This document shows positions 6,411-9,786 of a stretch of 9,786 nt of DNA, in pieces; the stretch's first letter is position 1, and each line of letters opens with the position of its first letter. The notes under the pieces were generated by a model. That model was not told the DNA's origin. It worked only from the letters and a program-made list of their open reading frames with translations, and searched no databases. The translations under genes and the position numbers were made by a program. Origin of the DNA: Opitutia bacterium (GTDB lineage Bacteria > Verrucomicrobiota > Verrucomicrobiia > Opitutales > JANYDI01); contig JANYDI010000112.1 in NCBI GenBank assembly GCA_025363695.1, forward strand, positions 1-9,786, in the 5' to 3' direction.

Positions 6411-7298
6411 TCAGTATGTATCAAAAATTTCAGCTAAAATCTGCCTTTGCCGCTGCGCATCGGGGCTGTTTTTGTCCTCCATGGCGCACAGCTCATGAGT
6501 GGCTTTCCATAAAGCCCAAACTTTGGCCCTAAGCCAGGTATCCGAATCTAAATTCATTTCACGTATAAATACTTCACGCGCTTTGCCTTTTAAAAAAGTC
6601 CAGGCGATGACCAAATCACAGGCCGGATCACCTACGCCCAGGCCGCCAAAATCAATGACACCGGAAAGCTTTCCATCATTGATCACTATATTTCCGATGG
6701 CAAAGTCTCCGTGAATCCATACAGGCGGCTTTTCCCATTGCGTGCGTATTGCTTTTTCCAATAACGGCATCGCCTCCTTTGTTATTTTAAGCGCTGCGAT
6801 TTGGCTTCTGGCCTGTTGGTCGTAAACACTGACCGGAGCCCCGCGCCACCAATTGTGCTGACCGGGACCCGGGCCTTCGATAGTACTGATATTTTGTAAT
6901 TCTTTTAAAAACTCTGCTAAATCAAAAGCAAGCTGCTCAAGCGCCTCATTGTTGATAGTCAAGAGGTTAGCACTTGTACCCTCTAGCCACTTATAAATGG
7001 AAAACGGATACGGAAAATCCTCACAAGGAAGCCCCATACGTACGGGTTCAGGAATGCGGACGCTCACATACGGGGCTAGCCTCGGCAGGAGTACTTGTTC
7101 TTTGGGTACCTTTAATGCGTAGGCTTCAGCCGTTGGTATTCGAATCAGCAGCTCACTTCCGAGACGAAAACTACGGTTGTCATGGCCTTGAACGGGGACC
7201 GATTCAATGTTTAAATGCGCGAACTCTGGAAACTGGCTAGCGATGAGCTTTTTAGCTAAAAGTAACGTAATATCAAACGGACTCTGGATGCAACTCAT
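6411..7298 (-). CDS. Aminoglycoside phosphotransferase (APH) family kinase
   Basis: The 295-aa product has the protein-kinase-like APH fold. The catalytic loop is VWIHGDFAIGNIVI (193-206) with Asp198 and Asn203, followed by GVIDFGGLGVGDPACDL (213-229), where Asp216 is the metal-binding residue. The N-lobe contains the nucleotide-binding region around NRSFRLGSELLIRIP (41-55), and IYKWLEG (101-107) marks the hinge. It resembles the generic, substrate-unknown APH group more than named APH(3') resistance enzymes, so antibiotic resistance cannot be claimed; macrolides, homoserine, choline or other alcohols are possible substrates. Its ATG overlaps the GNAT stop by 4 nt, implying coupled translation in one operon. 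Confidence 0.85.
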   Translation of the reverse strand: MSCIQSPFDITLLLAKKLIASQFPEFAHLNIESVPVQGHDNRSFRLGSELLIRIPTAEAYALKVPKEQVLLPRLAPYVSVRIPEPVRMGLPCEDFPYPFSIYKWLEGTSANLLTINNEALEQLAFDLAEFLKELQNISTIEGPGPGQHNWWRGAPVSVYDQQARSQIAALKITKEAMPLLEKAIRTQWEKPPVWIHGDFAIGNIVINDGKLSGVIDFGGLGVGDPACDLVIAWTFLKGKAREVFIREMNLDSDTWLRAKVWALWKATHELCAMEDKNSPDAQRQRQILAEIFDTY

Positions 7299-7801
7299 TG
7301 TAATTGAATTTCCATGACAATAGCGGGGTGACCCCTGAAGGTATCCGTTCCTAAAATGTTCCAGCCAAGACGAACGTAATAATGATAAATAATAGGATTT
7401 AAGGTAAAAAGATAGAGTTTACTGAGGCCCAATTCTTTGGCCTTATTTTTGACGGCCTCAATCAGTGCTTTTCCGATACCTCGTTTTTGGTATTCGGGAT
7501 CAATCACCAAAGACCCAAGCCATCCGACTTTCGCCGAAGCTTCGGTGGATAAATGGGCATATACGCAGCTAGGCGAAATGCCATCGTTAGCGCGTAGAGA
7601 ACCCATGCCTACGGGACGATCGCCATCAAGCGCAACCAGAGTTAGCGGCAATATATCGCTATTTAAATGTCCGGAAAAACGTTCAATAGAACCTTCAACC
7701 GAGGCCTCTGGTATCCATAAACTGCTGATTAAGTCATACGACAACCGCGCAAGCCGAGGAATGGCTTGCGGGTGATTTTTGAGTAAATCGATGGTGATCA
7801 T
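7295..7801 (-). CDS. GNAT-family N-acetyltransferase
   Basis: The 168-aa protein is a single GNAT domain, transferring acetyl from acetyl-CoA to an amine. The acetyl-CoA pyrophosphate-binding motif is Q-K-R-G-I-G (105-110) within WLGSLVIDPEYQKRGIGKAL (94-113). The preceding strand GMGSLRAN and the C-terminal YHYYVRLGWNILGT (139-152) also fit. The substrate is unknown. ATG 7801 is preceded by CAGGAG at a long 12-nt spacing, one of the few Shine-Dalgarno-like signals here. The gene lies 24 nt after the dehydrogenase stop and overlaps the kinase start by 4 nt. Pairing with a kinase suggests joint modification of a small molecule, as an inference only. Confidence 0.88.
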   Translation of the reverse strand: MITIDLLKNHPQAIPRLARLSYDLISSLWIPEASVEGSIERFSGHLNSDILPLTLVALDGDRPVGMGSLRANDGISPSCVYAHLSTEASAKVGWLGSLVIDPEYQKRGIGKALIEAVKNKAKELGLSKLYLFTLNPIIYHYYVRLGWNILGTDTFRGHPAIVMEIQLQ

Positions 7802-7825
7802 GAAGGGGTTTCACTCCTGAGTAAA

Positions 7826-8587
7826 TTAATTTTCTTTGGCAAAGACTTTCTTAACGGCTTCGATAGCCTTGAGATCTTTCTTCAGATACGGTGCAAAATG
7901 ATCAGATAGCACATCTGTCGTAATATCAAGAACGCCTTGCTCCATGCCGTCAAAAACACGCAATGCCAGATTAGCAGGGGATTCCTTGCTTACTTCAAGG
8001 CCCTTAGCCATATCTGTATCGATGGGACCAGGATAAACACCAAAAACGGGAATGGAATGCCCATACATCTTCATTTCTATTCTGACGGCTTGTGTCAAAG
8101 AATAGAGAGCAGCCTTTGAAGCTGAATACGTAACGTGCCTAGGAGAAGGATAAAGGCCTCCAATAGAATTTATGTTAACGATAGCTCCAGGAGCATTTTT
8201 TACGAGGATTTTCGAAAAAGCATTCATGAAATAAAGCGGAGCAAAATAATTGACATCCATTTCTTGGCGGGCTGTTGCTTCATCGTAGTTGTCCAAACAA
8301 GCGGAAAATCCTGCTGCTCCGGCGTTATTTATTAAAACTTGGGTATCATTTGCAACTAAGGCAGCTCTTTGGATTTGCCCCCAATTCGTTACATCTAAGA
8401 CAACAGGAAACACTTTTTCTGGAAACTTTTCGACTAAGTCATCCAGATGATAAATCTTCCGCGCTGTAGCATAGACTTTCCTGGCCCCCCTTTTTATCGC
8501 TTCCTCAACGAGGGCACGACCGATACCCTTCTGTCGGCCTGTGCCCGTCACAAAAACAACTAAATCGTTTACAGAAATTTTAGACAT
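7826..8587 (-). CDS. Short-chain dehydrogenase/reductase (SDR)
   Basis: The 253-aa enzyme is a classical-type NAD(P)-dependent oxidoreductase. The Rossmann dinucleotide motif TGTGRQKGIG (14-23) is close to the usual TGxxxGIG but longer by two residues. NNAG lies at 87-90, and the catalytic residues are Asn113, Ser141 (NINSIGG), Tyr154 and Lys158 (YSASK). Arg43 after the second strand (YATARK) favours NADPH. YPGPIDTDM (185-193) is the usual motif after strand 6. The substrate is not inferable. It starts 3 nt after the NTF2-like stop and is followed by the GNAT gene 24 nt later, so it sits in one operon. No Shine-Dalgarno sequence is seen at the ATG. Confidence 0.92.
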   Translation of the reverse strand: MSKISVNDLVVFVTGTGRQKGIGRALVEEAIKRGARKVYATARKIYHLDDLVEKFPEKVFPVVLDVTNWGQIQRAALVANDTQVLINNAGAAGFSACLDNYDEATARQEMDVNYFAPLYFMNAFSKILVKNAPGAIVNINSIGGLYPSPRHVTYSASKAALYSLTQAVRIEMKMYGHSIPVFGVYPGPIDTDMAKGLEVSKESPANLALRVFDGMEQGVLDITTDVLSDHFAPYLKKDLKAIEAVKKVFAKEN

Positions 8588-8590
8588 TTT

Positions 8591-8959
8591 TCATTTCTGG
8601 GTAAAAATGCCTTTCTGCTCAAAGGGACGCCCGTCATAAAAGAGTTCTAAACGTGAAATCAGCCCGTCTTCAAAGGTAAACAAAGTAGCAGAACGAAAGC
8701 TACCTATGGGCTCGGGGCATTCCATGTCGTAGGCAAGCATGGCTCTATTGCCTGAGGCGAATTTTGCCCGAATGGTCAGGCTGTTAAGAAAGGGCAAAAA
8801 ATTTTTAGCGGCCGCCAGGACAGCATCTTTCCCGCTCATATCAGCCAGCGGACCCACAAACTGAACATGAGGATGTAGGTGGCTTGCCATACTAGCTAAG
8901 TCCTTGTTGTGCATGGCTTTGTAGTAGTTTTCTGCTGCGTTAAGGATCTCGGAAGTCAT
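8591..8959 (-). CDS. SnoaL/NTF2-like domain protein
   Basis: The 122-aa product is a small single-domain NTF2-like (SnoaL) protein: an N-terminal helix pair (MTSEILNAAENYYKAMHNKD, 1-20), the strand HPHVQFVGPLA (29-39), a second helix around AVLAAAKNFLPFL (46-58) and a C-terminal curved sheet ending ATLFTFEDGLISRLELFYD (91-109). Members bind hydrophobic ligands or catalyse isomerase- or cyclase-type reactions; which applies here is unknown. I use ATG 8959 because the longer in-frame extension to 9064 runs through the tRNA gene. The gene starts 27 nt after the encoded CCA of tRNA-Ser with no Shine-Dalgarno sequence and ends 3 nt before the SDR gene. Confidence 0.75.
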   Translation of the reverse strand: MTSEILNAAENYYKAMHNKDLASMASHLHPHVQFVGPLADMSGKDAVLAAAKNFLPFLNSLTIRAKFASGNRAMLAYDMECPEPIGSFRSATLFTFEDGLISRLELFYDGRPFEQKGIFTQK

Positions 8960-8986
8960 GGGTTTTGTTGCAAAATTAGCGAAGCC

Positions 8987-9078
8987 TGGCGGAGAGAGAG
9001 GGATTCGAACCCCCGGTGCCCGTTTAAAGGCACACCTGATTTCGAGGCAGGCCCATTCGACCACTCTGGCATCTCTCC
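8987..9078 (-). tRNA. tRNA-Ser (anticodon CGA)
   Basis: On the minus strand a 92-nt class II tRNA begins GGAGAGATG and ends TCTCTCC-G-CCA, with a perfect 7-bp acceptor stem, G73 and encoded CCA. The anticodon loop is CTCGAAA, anticodon CGA, reading UCG. The T-arm contains GGTTCGAATCC, and the long variable arm is built around GTGCC/GGCAC, as expected for serine. The anticodon stem CCTGC/TCAGG has a C-U mismatch at its loop-closing pair (31-39). The NTF2-like gene follows directly. Confidence 0.95.
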
Positions 9079-9088
9079 CTGGTCCGAA

Positions 9089-9117
9089 AACATTGGGGGT
9101 TTTTTAAAAAAAAGCAA
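9089..9117 (-). promoter_or_regulatory. Candidate promoter for tRNA-Ser
   Basis: On the minus strand TTGCTT (9117-9112) and AATGTT (9094-9089) are separated by exactly 17 nt, and transcription would start just before the tRNA. The -35 box overlaps the hairpin that ends the ogt transcript. The -10 box is a poor match, so this is tentative. Confidence 0.25.
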
Positions 9118-9126
9118 GGCTTTTTT
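9106..9126 (-). terminator. Intrinsic terminator after ogt
   Basis: Eight nucleotides after the ogt stop, the minus strand folds as AAAAAAGC-CTT-GCTTTTTT (arms 9126-9119 and 9115-9108) and continues in T residues. It is weak in G-C pairs, but position and T-run fit a rho-independent terminator separating ogt from the tRNA. Confidence 0.55.
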
Positions 9127-9134
9127 GAAAATTT

Positions 9135-9722
9135 TTAACGTTGAAACAATGACCGCTCGTGATCGATAAGCCATTGCTTGCGCGCAAGGCCAGCGCTGTA
9201 GCCGCCAAGGGCGCCATTGGTATTAATAACTCGGTGACAGGGAATGACAATAGCCATTCGATTAGCACCATTAGCATTGGCAACAGCGCGGTAAGCAGAG
9301 GGTTTTCCAATAGCCTCACTTTGCGCGGCATAGGTGCGCGTCTGGCCATAGGGAATACGCATAAGCGCCTCCCAGGCAAGCTTTTGAAAGGGGCTTCCTA
9401 ATACGTGTAGGGACGTTTTGAATTCTGTAAGCAGGCCATCGAAATAGGCTTTAAGCTCGAGCGTAATGGATTTTATAGGACCCGTTGTACCGAGAACAAT
9501 GTCCGCCTTTGTCCTGAATTTGAACCTTTCAAGCTCACGCTCTAAGCCATGTTTATCGACAAATTCCAAAAGGTAAAGCCCGTCATCATCACTCACTGCC
9601 ATCATGGGGCCAAGCTGTGTCTCGAGCTGAGCTGCTTTGAGGAAAAACGGTTCTGTAGCATTCACAATTTTTAATAAAAAACCATCGATAGCGATTTTGT
9701 CAAAATACGTAGTATTTTGCAA
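9135..9722 (-). CDS. ogt: O6-alkylguanine-DNA methyltransferase, 5' end disrupted
   Basis: The protein removes methyl groups from O6-methylguanine by irreversible transfer to its own cysteine. The active site IPCHRV lies near residues 160-165 of this frame, with SPFQKLAWEALMRIPYGQTR (110-129) and AVANANGANR (146-155) from the DNA-binding helix-turn-helix and its flank, and GGYSAGLARKQWLIDHE (173-189) closing the domain. The methyltransferase domain appears complete. The first codons are doubtful: a TTG at 9722 lies inside repeat copy 4, and the first 13 residues or so are encoded by the repeat. The next candidate is GTG 9665. Residues 14-27 (GFLLKIVNATEPFF) resemble the tail of an AraC-type helix-turn-helix, so this may be the C-terminal remnant of an AraC-Ogt fusion. 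A functional product is possible. Confidence 0.8.
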   Translation of the reverse strand: MQNTTYFDKIAIDGFLLKIVNATEPFFLKAAQLETQLGPMMAVSDDDGLYLLEFVDKHGLERELERFKFRTKADIVLGTTGPIKSITLELKAYFDGLLTEFKTSLHVLGSPFQKLAWEALMRIPYGQTRTYAAQSEAIGKPSAYRAVANANGANRMAIVIPCHRVINTNGALGGYSAGLARKQWLIDHERSLFQR

Positions 9723-9776
9723 ATTCGCTATCGGAAAGGGGATCCTAAGGGGAGCTAGCTCCCCTTGGCCCTTTCA
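9686..9776 (+). repeat. Double-hairpin repeat, copy 4 (at the ogt 5' end)
   Basis: The large hairpin has arms 9686-9708 and 9712-9733 (loop GTA), with one bulge and a T-T mismatch. The spacer GAAAGGGGATCCT is followed by a perfect small palindrome at 9747-9766 (AAGGGGAGCT and its complement). The outer edge, read on the minus strand, is TGAAAGGGCC. The end of the large hairpin abuts the conserved part of the methyltransferase reading frame. By analogy a minus-strand gene should end at or just beyond 9776. Confidence 0.9.
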
Positions 9777-9786
9777 CTTTCAACAC

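Noticed and set aside
6338..6424. Longer starts (ATG 6400, TTG 6424) for the 5903 gene
   Set aside because: TTG 6424 overlaps the kinase gene, and both place about 20-30 residues before a hydrophobic helix that fits an N-terminal signal or anchor.
6411..7298. Calling the kinase an aminoglycoside resistance gene
   Set aside because: The catalytic motifs show only APH-family membership; nothing visible identifies a drug substrate.
8960..9064. N-terminal extension of the NTF2-like frame up to 9064
   Set aside because: It is translated from the tRNA-Ser gene on the same strand and has no family similarity; ATG 8959 gives a normal-length SnoaL-like protein.

Overview
The window holds about ten protein genes, one tRNA gene and four copies of a dispersed double-hairpin repeat. 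The proteins point to a Verrucomicrobiota-type bacterium, possibly Opitutae or Puniceicoccales. The release factor RF1 and the biotin carboxylase read most like that group from memory, but no search was possible, so the assignment is tentative. Most start codons lack a clear Shine-Dalgarno sequence.

Region 1 (1-1895, minus strand) is the accB-accC operon for the biotin carrier and biotin carboxylase subunits of acetyl-CoA carboxylase. Its promoter lies in an AT-rich divergent intergenic region. Region 2 (2050-5421, plus strand) runs the other way. It has a stand-alone STAS protein, then a tightly packed MFS transporter, a GyrI-like ligand-binding protein and prfA (RF1). The transporter and GyrI-like genes overlap by 4 nt, and prfA follows 9 nt later.

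Region 3 (5422-5902) is a 481-nt convergent gap. It holds two repeat copies in opposite orientation around a third, unrelated hairpin. Region 4 (5903-9078, minus strand) reads, in transcription order: tRNA-Ser(CGA), a SnoaL/NTF2-like protein, a short-chain dehydrogenase, a GNAT acetyltransferase, an aminoglycoside-phosphotransferase-family kinase and an unrecognised membrane-anchored protein. Gaps from the NTF2-like gene to the kinase are -4 to 24 nt, so it looks like an accessory operon of small-molecule-modifying enzymes. Region 5 (9106-9786) has a terminator and an O6-methylguanine methyltransferase gene whose 5' end runs into the fourth repeat copy.

The most notable feature is the repeat family. 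Each unit of about 90 bp has an AT-rich 22-25 bp-arm hairpin (ends CGATAGCG/CGCTATCG, GYA or TGC loop centre), a GGGGATCC spacer, a second hairpin (AAGGGG/CCCCTT), and an outer edge that reads as a stop codon, TAA or TGA, towards the neighbouring gene. Arms differ between copies by compensating changes. The small hairpin faces the 3' end of a gene in the three copies whose neighbour is visible. One copy supplies the accC stop codon, and another appears to have replaced the 5' part of an AraC-Ogt fusion gene. No transposase or other mobilising protein is present in the window.
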